DNA of 64,000 nucleotides. Source: CAVQRC01 sp963715045. Its GTDB lineage: Bacteria; Planctomycetota; Planctomycetia; Pirellulales; Lacipirellulaceae. The stretch lies in contig CAVQRC010000006.1 in assembly GCA_963715045.1 (NCBI GenBank), positions 310,001-374,000 on the forward strand, written 5' to 3'. How positions within the stretch are numbered: the stretch's first letter is position 1; each line of letters starts with the position of its first letter. Positions 8,207 through 17,121 of this stretch are shown here, piece after piece. Under the pieces are notes generated by a model. It made no database searches and was not told the origin of the DNA. It worked only from the letters and a program-made list of their open reading frames with translations. The position numbers and the translations under genes were made by a program.

Positions 8207-9223
8207 TTAGATTCTCATCGGGGCGGTGACTCGACGTCGAAGAACGACTACCGCGGCGAGCGTGACCGCGAACAACAGCGCTGCCTCGGGAAGCACTTCG
8301 GTAAACGTCTGGCGAACTCCGAACACCCATTCCTGCACGTGACCCAGGGTGTGGTACGGCGAGAGCAGCGTGATCCAACGCTCCGGTCCCGTGGGTGTGG
8401 TAGAGAAAGGCGGACCGCCGCCGGCCTGGAGTTGGGCCGCCATTCCGTTCTGTTGCGTCAGCAATGCCAGTTGCGTGGCCCAGTACGTCACCCAGCCGAA
8501 CGCCCACATTGCGAACCAGGCGAACGTGGCAAATCGCCGTTCACTGGTCAATGACGAGAAACACAATGCCACGGCCGACGTGGGAATCACGAGTACGACC
8601 GAGGCGACCAGAATCCGCAGCGGCAGATCCCAGGTGAGCGCGACGACCGCCGGATCGGGCGAGAGCAGCACACCCAGCAGATACAGGCACAGGGCCGGCA
8701 GGCACGTCATGGACGCCACGTACGCCCAGATCACACACGCTTTGCCGAGCATGTATTGAAACGGCGAGAGTGGCCGCGAAAAGTAAATGATGAACGCCCG
8801 CGAGCGAACGTCTTGAGAAATCAAAGGCGGCGCGACGAGCCCCACGACCATGACCATCAGCAGGGCCTGGGGAGCCCGAAAGAACAGCATCAAGAGCGCC
8901 GACCAGACGAGGTGCCGCGCCGAGAGCGGGTCGTCTCTGATCTGCTGCACGACTTCTTCGTAGGGTCCGGTCGATCCGCCGAACGTATGGATAAACCACA
9001 CCAGCGCGTCGACAGAATCCGGTTGCTGCCGAAGAAATTGTTCGTAAATGAAGAACCCGATGGCCCAGATCAGCGACGGCAACCAGGCGAACAGGAGCAT
9101 CCGCCGCAGCCAACTGCTTTTCCAGGCGAGTCGCGTGCCGGTGACGGCAATGACCCACCACCGCCAGGCGCCGGCGCTGCGAGTTCCTGCCCAGCGTCGA
9201 TAGCCGACGTCATGGAGCGGCAC
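8207..9223 (-). CDS. ABC-2 type transporter permease (first pair)
   Basis: Membrane subunit of an ABC exporter, 338 residues, with about six TM segments (for example LLFAWLPSLIWAIGFFIYEQ, a pair around ALLMVMVVGLVAPPLI, and the final LLFAVTLAAVVVL). The cytoplasmic motif ISQDVRSRAFIIYFSRPLSP is characteristic of ABC-2 permeases of the NosY/YtrC kind. I chose GTG 9223 because a GGGAGG Shine-Dalgarno sequence sits five bases before it and because the product then begins VPLHDVGYRRW, a typical start; an in-frame ATG lies at 9244. Either start overlaps the upstream ATPase gene, so translation is coupled. Confidence 0.8.
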   Translation of the reverse strand: MPLHDVGYRRWAGTRSAGAWRWWVIAVTGTRLAWKSSWLRRMLLFAWLPSLIWAIGFFIYEQFLRQQPDSVDALVWFIHTFGGSTGPYEEVVQQIRDDPLSARHLVWSALLMLFFRAPQALLMVMVVGLVAPPLISQDVRSRAFIIYFSRPLSPFQYMLGKACVIWAYVASMTCLPALCLYLLGVLLSPDPAVVALTWDLPLRILVASVVLVIPTSAVALCFSSLTSERRFATFAWFAMWAFGWVTYWATQLALLTQQNGMAAQLQAGGGPPFSTTPTGPERWITLLSPYHTLGHVQEWVFGVRQTFTEVLPEAALLFAVTLAAVVVLRRRVTAPMRI

Positions 9224-10181
9224 GACGTCCTCCCTGCACGGCATCCACGAAGATCTTCTCGAGCGAGATCTTGGCCGGATGAAGGCTGCGAATGCTGGAG
9301 GACGTATGTCGGGCAGCTTCCCAGATGTTCTCGGTGAGATCGGCCTGGGAACCACGGACGACGGCCGTGCTGAGATTCTCGATCTCGGCAACGGCTCCGG
9401 CGGCGTTGAGTCGGTTCGCCAGCGGAGCGACTTCTCCCCACACTCTTACGGTGAAGGAAGGCTCAGCGGGCCGGCTGAGTTGGTCGAGCCGTTCGCTGAC
9501 GAGGATTCGCCCCGCCCCCATGATGACGACGTGATCGCAGGTCGCCTGAACGTCGGGCAGAATGTGCGTGCAGATCACGGTCGTTTTGCCCAGGCGTTTG
9601 GAGAGCACTCGAATCCGGCTGAGCATCGCGGTTCGTTCCTCGGGATCGAGGCCCGCCGTGGGTTCGTCGAAAATCAAGAGCTGCGGATCGTGCACGACGG
9701 CCTGGGCGAACTTGAGCTTCTGCCGCATTCCAGTGGAGTACGTCTCGACGGTCCGATAACGCTCCTGCTGGGCCCCGGAAAAGTCGAGGATCTCGTGGGC
9801 CCGGCGGAGGCCTTCGGTGGGCGGCAATCCGGCGAGCTGGGCTGCAAACTGCACCATCTCGATACCCGTCAGGCCGGGAATGAAGCAGTCGTCCTCGGGC
9901 ATAAATCCGACGAGGTCGCGAATCGCTTTGGACTGGTTCACCAGATCGAATCCGAGTACCTGTCCGCGACCACGCGTCGGAGCCACGAGCCCCATCAGAA
10001 TCTTGATCAGCGTGCTCTTGCCGGCCCCGTTCGGTCCCAGCAATCCGGTCACGCCCCGTCCGATCGAGAGCGACACCTCGTCCAACGCCCGCACCGCGCG
10101 GAACTCCTTGGAGATTCCTTCCAGCAGGATCACCACGTCATCGTCGGCAGCGTTTCTCAAGTCGGACATCTGAGCAAGCAT
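9210..10181 (-). CDS. ABC transporter ATP-binding protein (first pair)
   Basis: Cytoplasmic ATPase of an ABC-2 exporter and first gene of the four-gene operon. The product of about 323 residues has Walker A GPNGAGKS (49-56), a Q/E-loop in GFMPEDDCFIPGLTG, a signature-like YSTGMRQKLKFAQ, Walker B LLIFDEPTAGLDP and H-loop ICTHILPDVQ. A C-terminal 100-residue domain follows, as in its neighbour. ATG 10181 is chosen over ATG 10169 without strong ribosome-site support for either; the frame remains open to 10256. Two different ATPases and two different permeases in one operon suggest either a heterotetrameric exporter or a duplicated pair; ATPase identity between the pairs is moderate by eye. Confidence 0.87.
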   Translation of the reverse strand: MLAQMSDLRNAADDDVVILLEGISKEFRAVRALDEVSLSIGRGVTGLLGPNGAGKSTLIKILMGLVAPTRGRGQVLGFDLVNQSKAIRDLVGFMPEDDCFIPGLTGIEMVQFAAQLAGLPPTEGLRRAHEILDFSGAQQERYRTVETYSTGMRQKLKFAQAVVHDPQLLIFDEPTAGLDPEERTAMLSRIRVLSKRLGKTTVICTHILPDVQATCDHVVIMGAGRILVSERLDQLSRPAEPSFTVRVWGEVAPLANRLNAAGAVAEIENLSTAVVRGSQADLTENIWEAARHTSSSIRSLHPAKISLEKIFVDAVQGGRRAAP

Positions 10182-10633
10182 AACCGGGCAACCTGCGACT
10201 CGCCATCTGGCGTAAGCGCGCTGCTTCACGCAACCCTCATCCGAGCCACGCAGCACTCTTCAACCAAGCCATGTAGCTTAAGTTCGCTGGCAGGTCGTCA
10301 ATCTTGGTAGAACCGCCGCGGCCGCCTGGGGCTTGAAACTTACAGCCAACGCGTCGCCTGAAAACGAGGCATCGAATGTGCAACTTCTGTGCTTTGAGGC
10401 AGCCGCTGCTGCCAGCAATCGCCCCCAAAACCGCGCTGAGGACGCGAGAAAACCAGTACCTGGACAGGGAGCTGTTCCAGCCCGACCGGTAATGGCACAT
10501 GCCTTGCGTCAGTCCGCCCCAGCGATCGACTTACGAGCTGATCGCCCCCACCTCCTGGCGATCTCCGTTTACTCCGATCGCTCTTTTGACGGGCCTGCAT
10601 ACCCATCTCGACCCTTTCCTCGGAACTCCACAC
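10182..10633. other. Intergenic region, no recognisable feature
   Basis: The 452 bases between the divergent ABC operon and the small FecR-N-like gene contain open frames in several phases, but none has protein-like composition or a plausible start. I see no RNA gene, repeat or convincing promoter. Confidence 0.5.
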
Positions 10634-10894
10634 ATGACGATTCATGACTGCACTCATTTAGGCGGCAGTCTGCCTGAACCTGAGCTGCCTGTTTCCGCTT
10701 CGGTCGAAACTCTCGTCTGGTCGCTGATCGACGGGACCATCGACGAGCCGCAGTTGCAGCAGCTCGACATGCTGCTCGCTGACGATGCATGTGCCCGCCA
10801 ATCCTACCTGGACTGCATGCTGATGCACGTTGCGCTGACGGAGTGCTTCAACTCCGATACACGTACCGCCTCGGCAAGTCAGCCGCACCAGTAG
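10634..10894 (+). CDS. Small protein resembling the N-terminal domain of planctomycete FecR-like regulators
   Basis: An 86-residue acidic protein. Its core LVWSLIDGTIDEPQLQQLDM, followed by LLADDACARQSYLDCMLMHV, resembles the short helical N-terminal domain seen at the start of many planctomycete FecR-like anti-sigma proteins (pattern: LxxxxxDGxLxxxxxxxLExxLxxDxxARxxYLxxMxLHxxL). What normally follows, a TM helix and a FecR or LamG-like periplasmic domain, is absent; the frame simply ends at 10894. No sigma factor gene is adjacent. It could be a genuine short partner, or the remnant of a longer gene. The next gene starts 29 bases downstream with a good AGGAGA site, so the two may be co-transcribed. 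Confidence 0.55.
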   Translation: MTIHDCTHLGGSLPEPELPVSASVETLVWSLIDGTIDEPQLQQLDMLLADDACARQSYLDCMLMHVALTECFNSDTRTASASQPHQ

Positions 10895-10923
10895 TTCCCA
10901 CCGCAAACGCAGGAGAGACAAGG

Positions 10924-11772
10924 ATGAGTCACGGGTTTCTGATTGACATGGACGGCGTCATCTATCGCGGCAGCGAGTTGATCCCGGGCGCTGCCGAGTT
11001 CATCGGCGTGTTGCTGGAGCAGGAGGTCCCGTTCTTGCTGCTCACGAACAACAGCCAACGGACACGTCGCGACGTGGCGACGAAGATGAACCGCCTCGGG
11101 ATCGCGGTCGGAGAAGAGCACATCTTTACGTGTGCCATGGCGACCGCCCGCTTCCTCGCCCGGACCAAGGCCCAGGGCACGGCGTTTGTGATTGGCGAAG
11201 GCGGATTGCTCAATGCCCTGCACGCGAACGGATATTCGATCGTCGACAAGTATCCCGACTTCGTCGTGGTTGGCGAGGGCCGTACGCTGTCGTTCGAGAT
11301 GCTCGAACAGGCGGTCCAGATGGTACTCGACGGGGCGAAGCTGATCGCTACGAACCTCGATCCGAATTGCCCGACGGCAGCCGGGACGCGACCTGGCTGC
11401 GGCGCGGTCGTGTCGCTCATCGAAGCGGCGACCGGGATCAAGGCTTTCAGTGTCGGTAAGCCCAGCCCGGTGATGATGCGTTCGGCTCGGAAAGAGCTGC
11501 AGTTGGCGACGTCCGGAACGACGATGATTGGGGACACGATGGAGACCGACATCCTGGGCGGCGTGCAGATGGGATACCGGACGATCCTCGTGCTGACGGG
11601 GACGACCCGCCGCGACGACCTGGCTCGATACGCCTATCAACCAGACGTCGTGCTCGATTCGATCGCCGATCTGTGCGACGACCAGGACCTGTTGCCAACC
11701 GCGACGACGCTGGGAAATCCGGCCGAGGATACGCCGTTCGACCTCCGCGAGTGGGCCGCGATTCACTGCTGA
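10924..11772 (+). CDS. HAD-superfamily phosphatase, NagD-like (subfamily IIA)
   Basis: Cytoplasmic phosphatase of 282 residues. Motif I is DMDGV with nucleophile Asp8 and acid/base Asp10; motif II is LLLTNNS; motif III lysine is in SVGKPSP; motif IV is GDTMETDILGG. The TNN after motif II and the large C2 cap inserted between motifs II and III are the hallmarks of the NagD/pNPPase subfamily IIA, whose members hydrolyse nucleotide or sugar phosphates. ATG 10924 follows a strong AGGAGA ribosome site. Substrate cannot be assigned from sequence. Confidence 0.88.
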   Translation: MSHGFLIDMDGVIYRGSELIPGAAEFIGVLLEQEVPFLLLTNNSQRTRRDVATKMNRLGIAVGEEHIFTCAMATARFLARTKAQGTAFVIGEGGLLNALHANGYSIVDKYPDFVVVGEGRTLSFEMLEQAVQMVLDGAKLIATNLDPNCPTAAGTRPGCGAVVSLIEAATGIKAFSVGKPSPVMMRSARKELQLATSGTTMIGDTMETDILGGVQMGYRTILVLTGTTRRDDLARYAYQPDVVLDSIADLCDDQDLLPTATTLGNPAEDTPFDLREWAAIHC

Positions 11773-11888
11773 GGCGAACCCCTGGATCTCGAGTCCTTCG
11801 GCTCTGCGGCCGCCCTTCCCATGGCCCGGCGATCGGCGATAATCGGCGGTTTGCGGGAGGTGACGGTTCGAACCCTGGCAGACCCTTC

Positions 11889-12395
11889 ATGAGCGTCTTT
11901 GCTGCCAAGCAGCTCACCGAAGATCAACTGGCGATGTTGCCTGTGACGCACGAGGCCACCATCGGTGTGGACTATCTCGACGTCATGGGTCATATGAACG
12001 TCGTGTGGTACCTGCACTTGTTCAATCGGGCGACGCTCGGGCTGACTAAGCAGCTTGGATTCGATATCAACTACATGAAGAAAACGGGATCCGGTTCCTT
12101 CGCCCTGGAGGGGCATGTCCGCTACCTGAGCGAAGTGCTGGTCGAACATCGGGTGGCGGTGCGGACCCGATTGATTGACCGGACCCCCAAACGGATTCAC
12201 TTGCTGCACTTCATGTTCAATGAAGATCGCAGGACTCTCGCCGCGACGTTTGAGAATGTGTTCGCCCATATCGACCTCACGGCCCGGGCCATGTCACCCT
12301 TTCCCGCGCCGATTGCGGCACGCCTGGATGAGCTGCTCGCTGAGCATGAAGCCCTTCCCTGGGACCCGCCCGTGTGTGGTGTGATGCGGGCGTAG
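11889..12395 (+). CDS. Hotdog-fold acyl-CoA thioesterase (4HBT-like)
   Basis: A 168-residue hotdog thioesterase that probably hydrolyses acyl-CoA. The N-terminal half contains VDYLDVMGHMNVVWYLHLFN, matching the catalytic pattern D-x-(x)-GHMNN-x-x-Y of 4HBT/YbgC-type enzymes, followed by the core helix and RYLSEVLVEHRVAVRTRL strands. ATG 11889 is the first start consistent with the domain. The gene stands alone between the HAD phosphatase and the convergent dioxygenase gene, with a strong hairpin right after its stop. Confidence 0.82.
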   Translation: MSVFAAKQLTEDQLAMLPVTHEATIGVDYLDVMGHMNVVWYLHLFNRATLGLTKQLGFDINYMKKTGSGSFALEGHVRYLSEVLVEHRVAVRTRLIDRTPKRIHLLHFMFNEDRRTLAATFENVFAHIDLTARAMSPFPAPIAARLDELLAEHEALPWDPPVCGVMRA

Positions 12396-12411
12396 TCCAG
12401 GGGGCTGGTGG

Positions 12412-12432
12412 GTCACGCTCGCCGAGCGTGAC
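12412..12432. terminator. Perfect 9-bp hairpin between convergent genes
   Basis: GTCACGCTC, a GCC loop, then GAGCGTGAC form a perfect nine-pair hairpin 17 bases after the thioesterase stop. There is no run of T on either side, so it is either a bidirectional RNA stop or a REP-like intergenic palindrome. It lies between convergent genes, which suits either role. Confidence 0.5.
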
Positions 12433-12536
12433 GAACCCGCGTTAGGCGTCGGCCTGAAGACTTGGCGAGACGCGCTCCTGGCGGTGCCGGTCATGGATGG
12501 TTGCGGGGCAATCGGCAGGAGGTCGACGGGGGCTGC

Positions 12537-13383
12537 TTATTGCGGCTGTTGTTTTTCGATCTCGGCGGCGGTGCTGCCCGATGCGGCGAGCCAGGCCCGT
12601 TCGCCGTCACCTCCGGGGTTGGTGGCTCCGACCTGCCGCACCGCTTCGTCGGCGACTTTCTCCAGCGGCGTGTACCGCGGATGCCGCGATTCCTTGTAGG
12701 GATCGTTGCTGCGGGCGTTGTAGCAGCAGACCATCGACCAGCGGGGATGTTCGCTCTTGTTCTGATCACTGCGGTGCAGCAGATTGCAATGGAAAAACAG
12801 TGCGTCGCCGGGCTGCATTTCGCAATAGACCAGCGGCAGTCGCTCGGCCGCCACGGCGACCCGTTCGGGATCGGCGCCCGCCTGATCGCCTGTCTGGCGG
12901 TGATCGATGCGGCCCAGGTGATGGGAGCCTTCGAGAACCTGCAGGCAGCCGTTCTCCCGGGTGGCCCGGTCGACGGCAAGGAATACGCTGCACAGCCGGG
13001 GGGCGAGAACGCCGTTGTGGTACCAGTACCCGTAGTCCTGGTGCCACGCCCACGCGCCCGCCGACGCGGGCGTCCTTCATGATCATCTTGGAGTGATAGT
13101 GGTAGGCTTCGTCGTCGAGGAGTTGCTCGACGCGGTCGACCATCCGGCGGCAGCGGGCGACCATCCCGTAGATGCCGTCGCCAGGGTGGTTCCAGGCCGA
13201 CAGCCGGACCGTCCCGCCTTCGCCGTCGCGACGCCCCATCGCGTGTTCATCGAGCTGGCGATCGCGCCGCGCCGTATCGCCCAGAAGCTGCATCTCTTCA
13301 GCGTCGAACAAGGCAGGGACCAGGATCGAACCCTGGCGTTCGTAGGCTGCAAGATCGGTGCTGGTGAAGGGACCGGGCCGCAT
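12537..13383 (-). CDS. Phytanoyl-CoA dioxygenase (PhyH) family protein, one frameshift
   Basis: A non-haem Fe(II)/2-oxoglutarate dioxygenase of the PhyH/EctD type, about 281 residues. The first frame, from ATG 13383, runs MRPGPFTSTDLAAYERQG to MIMKDARVGG; then one extra base within GGCGGGCGCG near 13060 moves the continuation into another frame, which reads AWAWHQDYGYWYHNG and continues intact to the stop at 12537. The iron ligands are visible: His and Asp in WHQDYGYW and the distal His in FFHCNLLHRSDQNKS, with the 2-oxoglutarate-binding arginine in EHPRWSMVCCYN. Because both halves are well conserved, a sequencing error is the simplest explanation. Substrate unknown; members hydroxylate diverse small molecules. 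Confidence 0.78.
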
Positions 13384-13450
13384 GTTGACTCCCGTGGATG
13401 AACCTCGGAAAAGAACCACCGCACAGATTAGTGGAAGGACGAGCGACACG

Positions 13451-13485
13451 AGAACCACGAAATACACGAAATACACGAAACAAGA
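13451..13485. repeat. CACGAAATACACGAAA repeat, copy 1
   Basis: GAGAACCACGAAATACACG followed by AAATACACGAAAC lies directly downstream of the GxxExxY gene on its coding strand. The same unit appears as an inverted pair upstream of that gene (13930-14078) and as a five-copy tandem between sucC and sucD (15555-15642). Confidence 0.75.
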
Positions 13486-13494
13486 GAAAACTCT

Positions 13495-13869
13495 CTAGCG
13501 GACGATGCGTTCCCATTCGAGCAGGGGGTGGTGGCCGAAGTTGACCAGTAGCCCCAGTTTCTTGCCGGACGCTCTCAGGTAATTGTGTAGCTGCGCCCGG
13601 TGTCCGTCGGTCAGATTTGAGACCGCTTTGATTTCCAGGATGATGCGACCGAGGCAGGTGAAGTCGGGCGTGTACGCCCGCTGCAACAGGTGATCTTTGT
13701 ATTCGAGTTTGAGCTGTGGCTGCGGCTCACATGGCAGGCCACGTAACTTGAACTCGATCGCTAAACATTCCTGGTAGACGGCTTCGAGAAATCCGCAGCC
13801 GACCTCACGGTAGACTTCGAAACAAGCTCCCATGATTTCGTAACTCGCGTCTCTCTCGACGATCGTCAT
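13495..13869 (-). CDS. GxxExxY protein (PD-(D/E)XK nuclease-like, PF13366)
   Basis: A 124-residue protein with the name-giving motif GFLEAVY (from GCGFLEAVYQE, about residues 24-34) and a PD-(D/E)XK-like core: YTPDFTCLGRIILEIKAVSN carries the Asp and the E-x-K, followed by QLHNYL on the next helix. This is the full length for the family, and start ATG 13869 is unambiguous. Biochemical function is not established; the fold suggests a nuclease. The gene sits alone between CACGAAATACACGAAA repeats on both sides, which makes it look like cargo or maker of a small repeat element. No partner toxin, antitoxin or methylase is visible. Confidence 0.87.
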   Translation of the reverse strand: MTIVERDASYEIMGACFEVYREVGCGFLEAVYQECLAIEFKLRGLPCEPQPQLKLEYKDHLLQRAYTPDFTCLGRIILEIKAVSNLTDGHRAQLHNYLRASGKKLGLLVNFGHHPLLEWERIVR

Positions 13870-13929
13870 CGTGTGGCTCCCTACGACCGGATAGTGTACG
13901 GGCGTACCGTATCAGGCCGGTGCCTCGAG

Positions 13930-14078
13930 GAGAACCACGAGAATCACGAAATCACGAAATATGCGGCGACGCACGGACCTGATCCGGCGGATGAGAACCG
14001 TGCACGCTGGTGGGATTTTGCGCACACGAGAGACGCGAGTGGATTCTTTCGTGTATTTCGTGTCTTTCGTGGTTCTCT
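13930..14078. repeat. Inverted pair of CACGAAAT repeats
   Basis: GAGAACCACGAGAATCACG with AAATCACGAAAT at 13930-13961 is repeated in inverted orientation at 14046-14077 as TTCGTGTATTTCGTGTC plus TTTCGTGGTTCTC. About 85 bases separate the arms. Both arms begin with the same GAGAACCACGA as the copy on the other side of the GxxExxY gene. The surrounding 13870-14180 holds no other feature. Confidence 0.75.
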
Positions 14079-14180
14079 CTTTCGAGGCCCGAGAAGCCAT
14101 AGGACTCAGGAGGGCAGGCAGGTTGGTCCGCCGCGCTGCCGAACGGAATCACACCGCCCGATGCGAACGATAACGCGGGG

Positions 14181-14369
14181 GTGTGGCCAAACGGCCGCCT
14201 CACGGACGCTACTGAGATCAGTGAGCTGCGAAGCCTCACGTTCACCTACGTTCTACCGCTGGAGGTGTGGGGCATGATCGTCTTTGTGGGCGTTCCGCTG
14301 ACCGTCCTGGCATTCGTTGTCATGCGCCGATTCAGGCGAAAGAAAGGGGTGCGCAACGCGACCGTATAA
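14181..14369 (+). CDS. Possible small single-TM protein
   Basis: A 62-residue open frame from GTG 14181. The second half encodes one convincing membrane helix (VWGMIVFVGVPLTVLAFVVM) followed by a positive stop-transfer RRFRRKKG, which is unusual for a chance frame in GC-rich DNA. No homologue is recognised and the first 20 residues look less protein-like, so an internal start is possible. It lies between the repeat cluster and the convergent sucD. Treat as a candidate only. Confidence 0.35.
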   Translation: MWPNGRLTDATEISELRSLTFTYVLPLEVWGMIVFVGVPLTVLAFVVMRRFRRKKGVRNATV

Positions 14370-14625
14370 TCGGTGAACCGAAGCCGGAACAGCTCCACGG
14401 ATTAGTTTCACCGGCCTCTCCGGAGCGCTGACTCGAAGCCGCTGCAAAACGTGTCTTTACTACCTTATTTTCCCGCCGTGGGAGGCTTGAGACCGGGTCT
14501 TGAAAGCGCTCTCGTGCTCCTGCTCGGTCGCGCAGCGACGGTGCTCGTAATCGCAGGCGAATTCGCTCCGCTGGAACGGACGGGCCGGTTTCTGCGCTTG
14601 GGCTTAATCGCAGACGTGCGCGGTC

Positions 14626-15492
<867 letters not shown>

Positions 15493-15554
15493 GAAAGTCT
15501 CGGATCAAGTGGGAGGGTTTGGCCAGGCCCTCGCTGCCCAGCCAGCCCCTTGTT

Positions 15555-15642
15555 CGTGTATTTCGTGGTACTCGTGTATTTCGTGGTACTCGTGTATTTC
15601 GTGGTACTCGTGTATTTCGTGGTACTCGTGTATTTCGTGGTA
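15555..15642. repeat. 18-bp tandem repeat (4.9 copies) between sucC and sucD
   Basis: CGTGTATTTCGTGGTACT is repeated four times perfectly and a fifth time to 16 of 18 bases. The unit belongs to the same word family as the CACGAAATACACGAAA copies around the GxxExxY gene (reverse complement AGTACCACGAAATACACG). It occupies most of the spacer between the sucC stop and the sucD start. Confidence 0.9.
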
Positions 15643-15663
15643 GGTCCGGTTTCGTGGTCCCGG

Positions 15664-16849
15664 TCAGGCAGCGGCAGCCGCGACGACTTTCTGGGCGGCG
15701 TCGGTGAGGTCGGTGGCCGCGACGATGTCGACATCGCTGTCGGCCAGCATCTGCCGGCCCTGTTCGACTTCGGTCCCTTCCAGGCGGACCACCAGCGGGA
15801 CGTTGAAGCCGACGGTCTGGTAGGCCTCGAGCATCGCGCTGGCGATCGTGGTGCACCGCATGATGCCGCCGAAGATATTCACCAGCACGGCTTTGACGTT
15901 CTCGTCGGCGAGCAGGATGCGAAACGCTTCGGTGACCTGCTCGACGTCGGCGCCGCCGCCGACGTCGAGGAAGTTGGCCGGCTCGCCGCCGTGCAGTTTG
16001 ATCAGGTCCATCGTGCTCATCGCCAGCCCGGCACCGTTGACCAGGCAGCCGATGTTGCCGTCGAGCTTGACGAACGACAAGTCGGCTTCGGCCGCGCGGC
16101 GTTCGGTCGGTTCTTCTTCGCTTCGTCGCGCAGTTCAACGATCTCGGGATGGCGAAACAGGGCGTTGTCATCGAAGTTGATTTTGGCGTCGAGGCCGAGC
16201 AGTTGTCCGTCGCTGGTCACGACCAGCGGGTTGATCTCGGCCAGGCTGCAGTCGAGATCGACGAACAGCCGGCACAGCTTCCGCATGAAGGCGTCCGCGG
16301 CGCGGACCGACTTGCCGGTCAGCTCGAGCTGATGGCAGAGCTTGCGAACCTGGAACGACTGAAGGCCCCGATCGGGATCGAACGCTTCCTTGAAAATCAA
16401 TTCGGGCGTGTCGGCGGCGACTTCCTCGATGTCCATCCCGCCTGCGCTCGAGGCCATCAAGACGGGCAGCCCCGCACCGCGGTCGACGACGATTCCGAGA
16501 TACAGTTCGCGGGCGATGTCGCAGCCGGCTTCGATGAAGACGTGGCGAACCGTGCGCCCTTCCTCGCCGGTCTGCTGGTCACGAGGGTCTTGCCGAGCAT
16601 TTTCTCGGCGTACAGGCGGGCGTCCTCGGCCGTCTTGACGAGTTGAATGCCGCCGAGCTGGCTGTCTTCCTTGAAGCGTCCCTTGCCGCGTCCGCCGGCG
16701 TGGATCTGGGCTTTGACGACGGCCAGGGGTCCGCCCAACTGAGTGAATGCGGCGGCGGCCTCGGCGGGGGTGGCCGCGACGATGCCCTGGGGAACGGCGA
16801 TACCTGCTTCGCGAAGCAGTTGCTTGGCTTGATATTCGTGGATTTTCAT
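15664..16849 (-). CDS. sucC: Succinate-CoA ligase (ADP-forming) subunit beta, two frameshifts
   Basis: Nucleotide-binding and specificity subunit of succinyl-CoA synthetase. The start MKIHEYQAKQLLREAGI and ATP-grasp segment KAQIHAGGRGKGRFKE are typical. The frame breaks near 16575, where AGCAGACC should be AGCCAGACC (TLVTSQTGEEGRTV), and near 16117, where GCGAAGAAG should be GCGGAAGAAG; each is a missing single base. Piece two carries AEINPLVVTSDGQLLGLDAK and piece three NGAGLAMSTMDLIKLHGG and VNIFGGIMRC, so all conserved parts are present. In a central metabolic gene this argues for consensus errors rather than loss. Repaired length is close to the usual 390 residues. Confidence 0.88.
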
Positions 16850-17008
16850 GGCGGGATCTCAGGATTTGGTGGCCGGGTGGGGGAACGCCTCCGCAACACC
16901 GACCGCGTGAGTTCGCGGGCAGTATAGAAGTCGTCGTCGGCGCGGGTCAACGGGGCCCGCCGGGTGGAGGAACGGGCTTGTTCTTGATCGCTGAAGCGGC
17001 CCGGCTCT

Positions 17009-17057
17009 GAATGACTACGGACTAAAGACTAAGGGATCCCCAGTGACGAATCCCCAG
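17009..17057. repeat. GACTAATGACTAAGG-family repeat
   Basis: GAATGACTACGGACTAAAG, GACTAAGGG and GTGACGAATCCCC units occur in the gap between the polX stop (17122) and the sucC start (16849). Same orientation as the copy at 4901-4957. Nothing else is visible in this 272-base gap. Confidence 0.65.
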
Positions 17058-17121
17058 CAACCGATTCACAAGGCCGAACGTCCCCGAATGCGTTCCTGCA
17101 CCCGGGCCCGCCGCGGTCGGA

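Noticed and set aside
12462..13096. Two overlapping plus-strand frames of about 200 codons opposite phyH
   Set aside because: The minus strand encodes the PhyH dioxygenase motifs once one frameshift is allowed.
15555..15642. CRISPR array
   Set aside because: The 18-base units are directly adjacent with no unique spacers, and no cas gene is nearby.
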